From Deltaproteobacteria bacterium (GTDB lineage: Bacteria; Desulfobacterota; SM23-61): a stretch of DNA of 9,968 nt. Shown here in pieces: positions 1 to 5,454 of this stretch (position 1 is its first letter; each line of letters starts with the position of its first letter). The position numbers were made by a program, and so were the translations under genes. The stretch spans positions 1 through 9,968 of the forward strand of contig JAPLIW010000749.1 in NCBI GenBank assembly GCA_026388915.1, in the 5' to 3' direction. Under the pieces are notes generated by a model. That model did not search any database, was not told the DNA's origin, and saw only the letters and a program-made list of their open reading frames with translations.

Positions 1-14
1 TAATTCGTTCATTA

Positions 15-77
15 TAGATTGAGGGTTGTGGGTAAGAATATTTCAATCTAAAATCTAAAATAGCATTGCTCAATCTA
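15..77. repeat. Inverted repeat in AT-rich leader region
   Basis: TAGATTGAG at 15-23 is the exact reverse complement of CTCAATCTA at 69-77, with 45 bases between. The stretch is also built of recurring words (TCAATCTA at 43-50 and 70-77; AATCT repeated), so it looks like low-complexity intergenic repeat material rather than coding DNA. No reading frame of note lies in positions 1-106. It may be a degenerate copy of a dispersed intergenic element; its function is unknown. Confidence 0.45.
26..54 (+). promoter_or_regulatory. Possible sigma70-type promoter for the crotonase gene
   Basis: A -35-like TTGTGG (26-31) and a -10-like TAAAAT (49-54) are separated by exactly 17 bases. The -10 matches the consensus at five of six positions, but the -35 at only three. 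It lies about 50 bases upstream of the start codon at 107. The AT-rich, repetitive background makes chance matches likely, so this is a weak call. Confidence 0.35.
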
Positions 78-106
78 CAATCCACAATTAAAAAAGGGGG
101 TACACC

Positions 107-991
107 ATGGCTTACGACTACAAATTTGTTCGCGGGGAAAAGGGTAAGGGGGTCTTGAAGATCACCCTGAACCAGCCCGATACCCTCAATGCCCTAACCC
201 CGGACCTGGAGCGGGAGCTTCACGCAGCGCTGCAGGAAGGCGACAATGATCCTGAGGTTTTCTGCATGGTGATCTGCGGCGCCGGGCGGGCTTTTTCCTC
301 CGGCTACGCCATGGGGGCGGTTCCCGGCAGAAAGGGAAGCCTCACGGATCCGGCCATCTACGGCAGCATCGGAGAGTTCCTGGGAGTGGTCCAGGTCCAC
401 GATTACGAAAATGTCCAGCACCGCCAGCTCGACCTCTGGCGGCTGAAAAAGCCGGTGATCGCCGCCGTTCACGGCTACTGCATGGGCGGGGGCCTGTGGC
501 TGGCCATGGCCTGCGATATGTGCTACTGCTCGGACGACGCCGTCTTCGGTCAGCCGGAAGTCAGGCACAACGCCAACAGCACTTTCTTGATCCCGGCCCT
601 GGCCGGCTGGCATCGGGCCGCCCGTTACTTATACACCGGGGACCATTTTGACGGGAAAGAGGCGGAGCGGATCGGGATTGTGAACGAGTGCCTTCCCAAG
701 GAAAAGCTCATGCCCACGGTGATGGCCCTGGCTGAAAGAATCGCCATGGTTCCTCCCAACTCGGTGCGAGTCATGAAGCGGCTGATTCTATCCGGCTACA
801 TGGCCTACGGCATCGGGGCGGCCATGGAGGTATGCGCCCCCTATTCCACGCTGGCCCACTGCTCGCACGGCCCGGAACGCCAGGCCATGTTCGACGCGCA
901 GAAGGAAAGGGGGATGAAGGGTTTCCTGGAGGAGAGGGACAGGAAGTTTCTGCCCGAGCCCTTCGGCCCGAAGTCAAAGGCCAAAAAATAA
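107..991 (+). CDS. Enoyl-CoA hydratase/isomerase (crotonase) family protein
   Basis: Crotonase-fold enzyme of 294 residues, expected to act on acyl-CoA thioesters in the cytoplasm. Visible family features are the N-terminal NQPDTLNAL (22-30), the oxyanion-hole loop GAGRAFSSG (58-66) and the CoA-binding/active-site block AAVHGYCMGGG (119-129) followed by LAMACD and FGQPE (147-151). Against rat enoyl-CoA hydratase, the second catalytic glutamate (E164) corresponds to E151 here. The first (E144, in GGGCELAM) is replaced by W131 in GGGLWLAM. Family members with only the second glutamate include enoyl-CoA isomerases and other non-hydratases, so a standard hydratase label is unsafe. The tail after residue 245 is basic and family-atypical. 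The start is supported by AAGGGGG at 94-100, six bases upstream of ATG. The gene appears monocistronic, since a separate promoter follows it. The true substrate is not identifiable. Confidence 0.9.
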   Translation: MAYDYKFVRGEKGKGVLKITLNQPDTLNALTPDLERELHAALQEGDNDPEVFCMVICGAGRAFSSGYAMGAVPGRKGSLTDPAIYGSIGEFLGVVQVHDYENVQHRQLDLWRLKKPVIAAVHGYCMGGGLWLAMACDMCYCSDDAVFGQPEVRHNANSTFLIPALAGWHRAARYLYTGDHFDGKEAERIGIVNECLPKEKLMPTVMALAERIAMVPPNSVRVMKRLILSGYMAYGIGAAMEVCAPYSTLAHCSHGPERQAMFDAQKERGMKGFLEERDRKFLPEPFGPKSKAKK

Positions 992-1072
992 TAGTGAGGA
1001 TATTCTTTTCTTCCCCCACGGGGGGCGCAGGCAAAGCAAGATTATTATGTTTTCCTAAGCAAAAACAAATTC

Positions 1073-1102
1073 TTGACAAAGAGAAATGCCGGGTTTTAAT
1101 AT
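1073..1102 (+). promoter_or_regulatory. Sigma70-type promoter for leader ORF/attenuator
   Basis: A perfect -35 TTGACA (1073-1078) is followed after 18 bases by TAATAT (1097-1102), with an AT-rich stretch around the -10. Transcription would begin near 1109, just before the AGGGGAGG ribosome binding site of the small ORF at 1130. Position and quality make this one of the two best promoters in the window. It indicates that the downstream leader/terminator region is an independently transcribed unit. Confidence 0.65.
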
Positions 1103-1129
1103 AGATGATAGCAGGGGAGGATGAAATTC

Positions 1130-1222
1130 ATGGTTCAGGTAAGGGTTCAGGTCTGGGTGCTTAGTGTACTCCTGTTGTGCCTCGCCCTTAGGCCCGGCCC
1201 GCTGCCTGAACGTTCCGCTTGA
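1130..1222 (+). CDS. Short Val/Leu-rich ORF, candidate leader peptide
   Basis: A 30-residue ORF (ATG 1130 to TGA 1220-1222) behind the strong Shine-Dalgarno AGGGGAGG (1113-1120), nine bases upstream. An in-frame ATG at 1121 would touch the Shine-Dalgarno, so 1130 is preferred. The peptide begins MVQVRVQVWVLSVLLLCLAL and ends in a proline-rich, polar tail. Six Val (residues 2, 4, 6, 8, 10, 13) and seven Leu (11, 14, 15, 16, 18, 20, 25) make up 13 of 30 residues. This resembles the branched-chain-amino-acid leader peptides of enterobacterial ilv operons in composition, not in sequence. Its codons contain RNA segments that can pair with downstream stems, which supports a leader-peptide role. The alternative is a small membrane peptide: residues 9-20 are hydrophobic enough for a short membrane segment, as in type I toxins. 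No homologue is recognised. Confidence 0.5.
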   Translation: MVQVRVQVWVLSVLLLCLALRPGPLPERSA

Positions 1223-1320
1223 TCCTCAAATAAAATAATAGAAACGATTCAGGCCGTGGGCAAAACCCACGGCTGACGAATAACAAGGCCGTGGGGATGG
1301 ACCCTCACGGCCTTTTCGTT
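1133..1320 (+). promoter_or_regulatory. Candidate transcription attenuator with alternating RNA stems
   Basis: Six segments can pair in two exclusive ways. A is GTTCAGG (1133-1139 and again 1145-1151). B is CCTGAACGTT (1205-1214). C is AACGATTCAGG running into CCGTGGG (1243-1260). D is CCCACGGC (1266-1273). E is AAGGCCGTGGGG (1285-1296). F is CCTCACGGCCTT (1303-1314). A:B, C:D and E:F together leave the terminator intact. B:C (ten pairs with one bulged A at 1247) plus D:E (eight perfect pairs, 1266-1273 with 1288-1295) would disrupt it. A lies in the Val-rich codons 2-8 of the small ORF, and B in its last codons. Ribosome stalling at A would therefore free B and favour readthrough, as in classical amino-acid attenuators. 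Pairing was read by eye and no energies were computed. The downstream gene is the flavoprotein at 1407. Confidence 0.5.
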
Positions 1321-1324
1321 ATTT
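1285..1324 (+). terminator. Intrinsic terminator of the leader transcript
   Basis: AAGGCCGTGGGG (1285-1296) pairs with CCTCACGGCCTT (1303-1314), giving a 12-bp GC-rich stem with one G-U pair and a six-base loop. The T-rich run TTTTCGTTATTT overlaps the base of the stem. It sits 82 bases upstream of the next gene. The preceding hairpin (1253-1260 with 1266-1273) shares the GCCGTGGG sequence, so its right arm can instead pair with the terminator's left arm. Confidence 0.75.
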
Positions 1325-1325
1325 C

Positions 1326-1391
1326 CGGATACCGCATCCTGGATAGGAGATATCCTCCATCCAACATCCAGGATCGAGTATCCCGTATCCG
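1326..1391. repeat. Degenerate palindromic GGATAC/ATCC repeat
   Basis: Nested inverted repeats: CGGATAC (1326-1332) with GTATCCG (1385-1391), and ATCCTGGAT (1336-1344) with ATCCAGGAT (1366-1374). The interior has more GATATC/ATCC words. The whole could fold into one long imperfect hairpin ending five bases before the AAGGA ribosome binding site (1396-1400) of the gene at 1407. It resembles dispersed intergenic repeats built from short reiterated words. A dispersed family cannot be confirmed from one window. Confidence 0.55.
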
Positions 1392-1406
1392 TCATAAGGA
1401 AACGGA

Positions 1407-2354
1407 ATGAAGACTCGAATCACCGAACTGCTGGGAATCAAGCATCCGATCATCCAGGGGGCCATGTCCTGGGTATCCTTTCCCCCTCTGGTGGCTGGTG
1501 TGTCGAATGCCGGAGGTCTGGGAATCCTGGGCGCGGCCTTCATGACCTCCGAGCAGCTCCGGGACAACATCCGCCAGATTAAAGACCTGACCGATAAACC
1601 CTTCGGGGTCAATTTCATGCCCGACAATCCCATTGTGGATCAGCTTTTGGATGTGATTCTCGAGGAAAGAGTCCCCGTGGCCAGTTACGGCCGGGGAAAT
1701 CCCAAGAGGATTATCGAGCGGGTGAGACCCTACGAGATCATCGCTCTTCCCACCATGGGTTCCTTGAAGCATGCCCTGCGGGCCGAGCAGGACGGAGCCG
1801 ATGCGGTCATCGTCCAGGGAACCGAGGGGGGAGGCCACACGGGGCACATCGCCACCATGGTTCTGACTCCTCTGGTGGCCAGCCGGTTGAAAATCCCTGT
1901 CGCCGCCGCGGGGGGAATCGGCAACGGCCGGGGATTGGCGGCTGCCCTGGCCCTCGGCGCCGAAGGGATCTCCATGGGAAGCCGGTTTATCGTAACCAAG
2001 GAAGCGCCGGTCCCGGAGCACGTAAAGAGATACCTGATCGACAAATCGGAGGAAGATACGGTCGTGACCGACAACCTCACCGGAGTCCGCTGCCGGGTCA
2101 TCAAGAACGACTTTGCCAAGAGAATCATGGATATGGCCAAAAGCAAAGTAGATCCCTGGGAGATGATGCAGTACGGGGTGGGCCGGATCCGGAAAGCCTA
2201 CGTGGAGGGGGACCTGGAGTGGGGTTCCATGGCTTTCAGCCAGGCCTGCGGCCTGATCGACGACATCCCCTCCTGCCAGGAACTGCTCGATGGCATCGTG
2301 GCCGAAGCCGAAGAGATCATGAAATCCATGGGGAAAAGAGTGAATCATTCCTGA
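1407..2354 (+). CDS. FMN-dependent nitronate monooxygenase / FabK-like enoyl reductase
   Basis: TIM-barrel flavoprotein of 315 residues from the family that includes nitronate monooxygenase (2-nitropropane dioxygenase) and the FabK enoyl-ACP reductase II. The N-terminal IKHPIIQGAMSWV (11-23) and NAGGLGILGAA (34-44) are the family FMN-binding opening. EGGGHTGH (140-147) carries the expected catalytic/FMN-contact histidine, H144. AAGGIGNGRG (167-176) with GISMGSRF (187-194) forms the phosphate-binding region. The C-terminal part, with a conserved GS...AC/GQ..GL pattern near residues 270-285, resembles FabK as much as nitronate monooxygenase. The reaction is therefore either NAD(P)H-dependent enoyl-thioester reduction or nitronate oxidation; sequence reading alone does not decide. 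AAGGA at 1396-1400 lies six bases upstream of ATG. Transcription may come through the attenuator at 1133-1320. Confidence 0.88.
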   Translation: MKTRITELLGIKHPIIQGAMSWVSFPPLVAGVSNAGGLGILGAAFMTSEQLRDNIRQIKDLTDKPFGVNFMPDNPIVDQLLDVILEERVPVASYGRGNPKRIIERVRPYEIIALPTMGSLKHALRAEQDGADAVIVQGTEGGGHTGHIATMVLTPLVASRLKIPVAAAGGIGNGRGLAAALALGAEGISMGSRFIVTKEAPVPEHVKRYLIDKSEEDTVVTDNLTGVRCRVIKNDFAKRIMDMAKSKVDPWEMMQYGVGRIRKAYVEGDLEWGSMAFSQACGLIDDIPSCQELLDGIVAEAEEIMKSMGKRVNHS

Positions 2355-2538
2355 GACTCTTCGCCAAATTCCTACCCCTCCGGACTTGCGGACACCTTAT
2401 TTTCTTCCCGCCCATTTTTTGCTAATATATTGCACCAGCCGGAATTTTTCCCTTTTCCCCAACCCCTAATCTTGGCCCTTCTTGGTATCAGGGGGATCTT
2501 CGCCTCCCTGGCCAGAGGCCGCGTTCGGGGAAAGAGCG

Positions 2539-2557
2539 GCGCCGGGCGGAACGGCGC
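2539..2557 (+). promoter_or_regulatory. GC-rich hairpin in the 5' region of the Nramp gene
   Basis: GCGCCG (2539-2544) and CGGCGC (2552-2557) form a perfect six-pair stem with a seven-base loop. It is flanked by near-identical purine blocks, GGGGAAAGAG (2527-2536) and GGGGAAGAG (2558-2566). It lies 51 bases before the Nramp start. It could be a leader RNA element, but it matches no riboswitch I recognise; the yybP-ykoY manganese aptamer is not evident. The rest of 2355-2608 shows no gene or clear promoter. Confidence 0.35.
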
Positions 2558-2608
2558 GGGGAAGAGAACAACCCAGGGTCGGCGAAGACGACCGAAGGAA
2601 AGCGTGAA

Positions 2609-3850
2609 ATGAGATGGTTCGGAAAGAGGACCGTCGGGCTTGGAGGGTTTGAATTTTTCAAATACCTCGGACCGGGCTTCCTGGTCACCGTGGGATTCAT
2701 CGACCCGGGCAATTGGGCGGCCAACATGGCCGCGGGGTCGAACTATGGGTATTCCCTCCTGTGGATGGTGAGCCTATCCACCCTCATGCTCATCCTCCTG
2801 CAGCATAACGCCGCCCACTTGGGAATCGTCACCGGCCTCTGCCTCTCGGAGGCCTGCGCCAAATATTTTGGGCGCGGGGTTAGCGGATTGATTCTGGGCA
2901 GTGCTGTGGGGGCCTCCGTCTCCACGGCCCTGGCGGAGGTTCTCGGGACGGCCATTGGATTGAACATGCTCTTCGGCCTTCCCTTGCCCGCGGGGGCCCT
3001 TCTCTCCAGCGGCCTCGTCCTTTACATGCTCTTTTCCAACAGCTATCCCCGGCTGGAAAAGTGGATCCTGGGTTTCGTGTCCCTCATCGGAATCGCCTTC
3101 CTGCTGGAACTCAGCATGGTCAAGATCCCCTGGTCCGAGGCCGCCCGAGCCTGGGTAGTTCCTTCCCTCCCCTCCGGTTCCCTGCCCGTGGTCATGAGTG
3201 TTTTGGGCGCGGTGGTGATGCCCCATAACCTCTTTCTCCATTCCGAGGTTATTCAAAGCCGACAGTGGAACCTCCAGGGCGAGGAGGTGATCCAGAAGCA
3301 GCTGAAGTTCGAATATGCGGATACGCTCGTGGCCATGCTGGTGGGGTGGGTTATCAACAGCACCATGATTCTGGTGGCGGCCTCGGTGTTCCATACTCAT
3401 GGAGTCGTGGTCACGGAACTCCCCCAGGCTCAAGCGACCCTGAAACCTCTTCTGGGAAATGCGGCGGCAGTCATCTTTGCCCTGGCCCTGCTCTTTTCCG
3501 GGTTTTCCTCTTCCCTTACCGCGGGGATGGCCGGGGGAAGCATCTTTGCCGGGATTTTCCAGAAGCCCTTCAACAGTTCGGACCGCCATTCGCGGATGGG
3601 AATCTATGTGACTCTATTCGGCGCCCTGGGGATCATCCTCTTCATCCAGGATCCTTTCCAAGGACTTCTCTGGAGCCAGATTATCTTGAGCATTCAGCTC
3701 CCGCTGACGATTGTCCCCCTGATCCTCCTGACCTCCTCCCCCAGAGTCATGGGGAAATACGCCAACTCGCGGGGGAATCAAATTCTCCTCTGGGCCGTTG
3801 CTTTCGTGGTCCTATTCTTAAACGTCATGCTCCTGATCCAAATCCTTTAA
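2609..3850 (+). CDS. Nramp-family divalent metal (Mn2+/Fe2+) transporter
   Basis: Inner-membrane proton-coupled importer of 413 residues, normal for bacterial Nramp/MntH proteins, with about eleven hydrophobic segments. The first membrane helix carries the family signature DPGN (32-35, within GFIDPGNWAANMAAGS). The sixth carries MPHN (204-207, within VVMPHNLFLHS). D32, N35 and M204 are the metal-coordinating residues of Mn/Fe-type Nramps. Keeping the methionine argues against the Mg-type and Al-type branches. GIVTGLCLSEA follows the third helix, as in the family. GAAGGAA (2594-2600) lies eight bases upstream of ATG. The gene appears to stand alone, with about 250 bases before it and a possible weak terminator after it. 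It is not assigned to mntH because the sequence is divergent. No Fur or MntR box was recognised upstream. Confidence 0.93.
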   Translation: MRWFGKRTVGLGGFEFFKYLGPGFLVTVGFIDPGNWAANMAAGSNYGYSLLWMVSLSTLMLILLQHNAAHLGIVTGLCLSEACAKYFGRGVSGLILGSAVGASVSTALAEVLGTAIGLNMLFGLPLPAGALLSSGLVLYMLFSNSYPRLEKWILGFVSLIGIAFLLELSMVKIPWSEAARAWVVPSLPSGSLPVVMSVLGAVVMPHNLFLHSEVIQSRQWNLQGEEVIQKQLKFEYADTLVAMLVGWVINSTMILVAASVFHTHGVVVTELPQAQATLKPLLGNAAAVIFALALLFSGFSSSLTAGMAGGSIFAGIFQKPFNSSDRHSRMGIYVTLFGALGIILFIQDPFQGLLWSQIILSIQLPLTIVPLILLTSSPRVMGKYANSRGNQILLWAVAFVVLFLNVMLLIQIL

Positions 3851-4030
3851 AAAAGATTCTTCCGGGCGAAGTCCCCGGGTCATTTTTGCGCCTGAACAAA
3901 CCAAGCCGCCGGAATCCGCAGGCTGCCCGGATGGGGATTAAACTTCAGGACCCCGATCTTCTCGGGCCGGGGACAAAAAAGGCTTTTAGGGAAATCGATG
4001 GATTAGGTGTAAAATAGGAAAAAGATTCTT
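3850..4030. repeat. 12-bp direct repeat AAAAAGATTCTT flanking the spacer
   Basis: AAAAAGATTCTT occurs at 3850-3861, overlapping the Nramp stop codon, and at 4019-4030, just before the M16 operon. The copies bracket about 157 bases without a convincing gene. In A/T-rich words of this kind chance is possible, but the identity is exact. The bracketed sequence also holds a small hairpin, CCCGA (3952-3956) with TCGGG (3962-3966). No gene or mobile element was seen between the copies. Confidence 0.35.
3862..3887 (+). terminator. Weak intrinsic terminator after the Nramp gene
   Basis: CCGGG (3862-3866) pairs with CCCGG (3874-3878) around a seven-base loop, and TTTTT (3883-3887) follows after a four-base gap. 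The stem is short and the T-run is offset, so termination would be inefficient. Its placement 12 bases after the stop codon is appropriate. Confidence 0.35.
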
Positions 4031-4052
4031 GGTGTTTCAGAAAGGGTAAGGA

Positions 4053-5441
4053 ATGAAGAAATCAAATGGTTGGATAACCATGGGTCCGCTCCTCCTATTG
4101 CTCTTTCTCCTTTGGGCCCCAACCTCCCAGGCCGGCCTGGGGGACCAAGTTTTTGAAACCACCCTTTCCAATGGATTGAAGGTGATTCTCCTGGAAAACC
4201 CCAAGGCCCCCCTGATCACCTTCCACATCTGGTACCGGGTAGGTTCCCGGAACGAAGAGTGGGGCAAGACGGGACTTTCCCATGTGCTGGAACACATGAT
4301 GTTCAAGGGCACGAAGAAATACGGGCCCGAGGATTATTCCCGGATCATCCAGGAGAACGGCGGGGAGACCAACGCCTTCACCTCCCGGGATTATACCGGC
4401 TACTTTGCCACCCTCCGGTCCGACCGGGTCCAGGTGCTCATGGACCTGGAAGCGGACCGGATGCCGAACCTGAACCTCCGGGAAGAAGACTTCGTCACCG
4501 AAAGAATGGTGGTGATGGAAGAGCGAAGACAGCGCACCGAAGATGATCCCCAATCCTTCCTGATGGAGCAGCTGGAAGCGACCGCCTTCCAGGTGCAGCC
4601 CTACCACTGGCCGATCATCGGCTGGATGGAAGACATCATGCGGATCACCCTGGAGGACCTGAAGCGGCACTATCAGACTTACTACAGCCCGGCGAATTCC
4701 TTCCTGGTAGCGGTGGGAGACTTCAAAAAAGGAGAGATGCTGTCCCGAATCGAGAAAACCTTCGGCAGCATTCCCCCGGGCACTGCCCAAAAACAGGAGA
4801 AACCCCAAGACCCTCCACAGACCGGAGAGCGCAGGATTTCCCTAAGAAAAGAGGCTCAGCTTCCCTTCCTGGTCATGGGGTATCGGGTTCCCAACCTGCA
4901 CCATCCGGATGCCTATGTGCTGGAAGTCATCAGCGCGATCCTTTCCGGAGGGAAAAGTTCCAGGTTCTATCAAAAACTGGTCCTGGAAAAGGAGCTGGTC
5001 CTCGAGGCGGATGCGGAAAACTCCCTTCTCTCCAAGGACCCGGCCCTGTTCTACGTCTATGCCACCCCCCTTCCGGGGAAACAGGTGGGGGAGGTGGAGA
5101 AGGCTCTGGAAGAGGAGATCGAGCGGCTCCAGAAGGAACCGGTGGATAAGCGGGAACTGGAAAAAGTGAAAAACCAATTGGAATCTTCTTTTATCTACAG
5201 CCAGGATTCCCTCTTCTTTCAGGCCATGCTCCTGGCCCGGTATGAAATCGCGCAAAGCTGGAAAGTCATCGATCAGTACTTGCCGCTGATCCAGAGGGTG
5301 ACTCCGGAGGACATCCAGCGTGTCGCCCGGCAATACCTGATTTCCGACAACCGGACCGCGGGAACCCTCATTCCCCTGCCGCCCAAACCGGGCCAAGAGC
5401 CGTCCGTAGGATCTTCCGGCAGGGACCGCATAACACGATAG
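4053..5441 (+). CDS. Exported M16 zinc peptidase, catalytic subunit
   Basis: M16B-type (insulinase/pitrilysin clan) peptidase of 462 residues. A Sec signal peptide is visible: MKK, a leucine-rich core (13-20) and an SQA-G cleavage site after residue 27. The mature enzyme should act in the periplasm. The inverted zinc motif HVLEH is at 77-81 and the distal zinc-ligand glutamate is in VVMEER (E157 likely). The C-terminal M16 domain starts near residue 200 (DLKRHYQTYYSP). In that domain the family Arg/Tyr substrate-binding pair is incomplete: R304 is kept in GGKSSR, but L317 stands where tyrosine is expected. The next gene shows the opposite pattern, so the two probably form one heterodimer. AGGG/AAGGA lies at 4043-4052 before ATG. 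A weak TAAAAT at 4010-4015 is the best -10 nearby, without a convincing -35. Its specific substrate is unknown. Confidence 0.93.
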   Translation: MKKSNGWITMGPLLLLLFLLWAPTSQAGLGDQVFETTLSNGLKVILLENPKAPLITFHIWYRVGSRNEEWGKTGLSHVLEHMMFKGTKKYGPEDYSRIIQENGGETNAFTSRDYTGYFATLRSDRVQVLMDLEADRMPNLNLREEDFVTERMVVMEERRQRTEDDPQSFLMEQLEATAFQVQPYHWPIIGWMEDIMRITLEDLKRHYQTYYSPANSFLVAVGDFKKGEMLSRIEKTFGSIPPGTAQKQEKPQDPPQTGERRISLRKEAQLPFLVMGYRVPNLHHPDAYVLEVISAILSGGKSSRFYQKLVLEKELVLEADAENSLLSKDPALFYVYATPLPGKQVGEVEKALEEEIERLQKEPVDKRELEKVKNQLESSFIYSQDSLFFQAMLLARYEIAQSWKVIDQYLPLIQRVTPEDIQRVARQYLISDNRTAGTLIPLPPKPGQEPSVGSSGRDRITR

Positions 5442-5454
5442 GGGAGGTTTCGGA

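Noticed and set aside
1013..1025. Terminator for the crotonase gene (CCCCC-ACG-GGGGG)
   Set aside because: Very short loop and no T-run after it; more likely a chance C/G run.
1392..2348. Long open frame on the minus strand opposite the flavoprotein gene
   Set aside because: It mirrors the coding frame of the conserved FMN enzyme, has a low-complexity His/Gly-rich translation, no family resemblance and no ribosome binding site; a GC-rich antisense shadow.
2355..2608. yybP-ykoY manganese riboswitch upstream of the transporter
   Set aside because: The conserved aptamer sequence blocks were not found; only a generic GC hairpin is present.
2430..2612. 60-codon frame ending at the Nramp start (TGA overlapping ATG)
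   Set aside because: TTG start without a ribosome binding site, and an Arg/Gly/Lys-rich translation produced by the purine-rich leader; the overlap with ATG is probably coincidental.
3265..4017. Plus-strand open frame overlapping the end of the Nramp gene and the spacer
   Set aside because: It starts inside the transporter in another frame and its translation is Pro/Gly/Arg-rich without membrane or domain features; a shadow frame.
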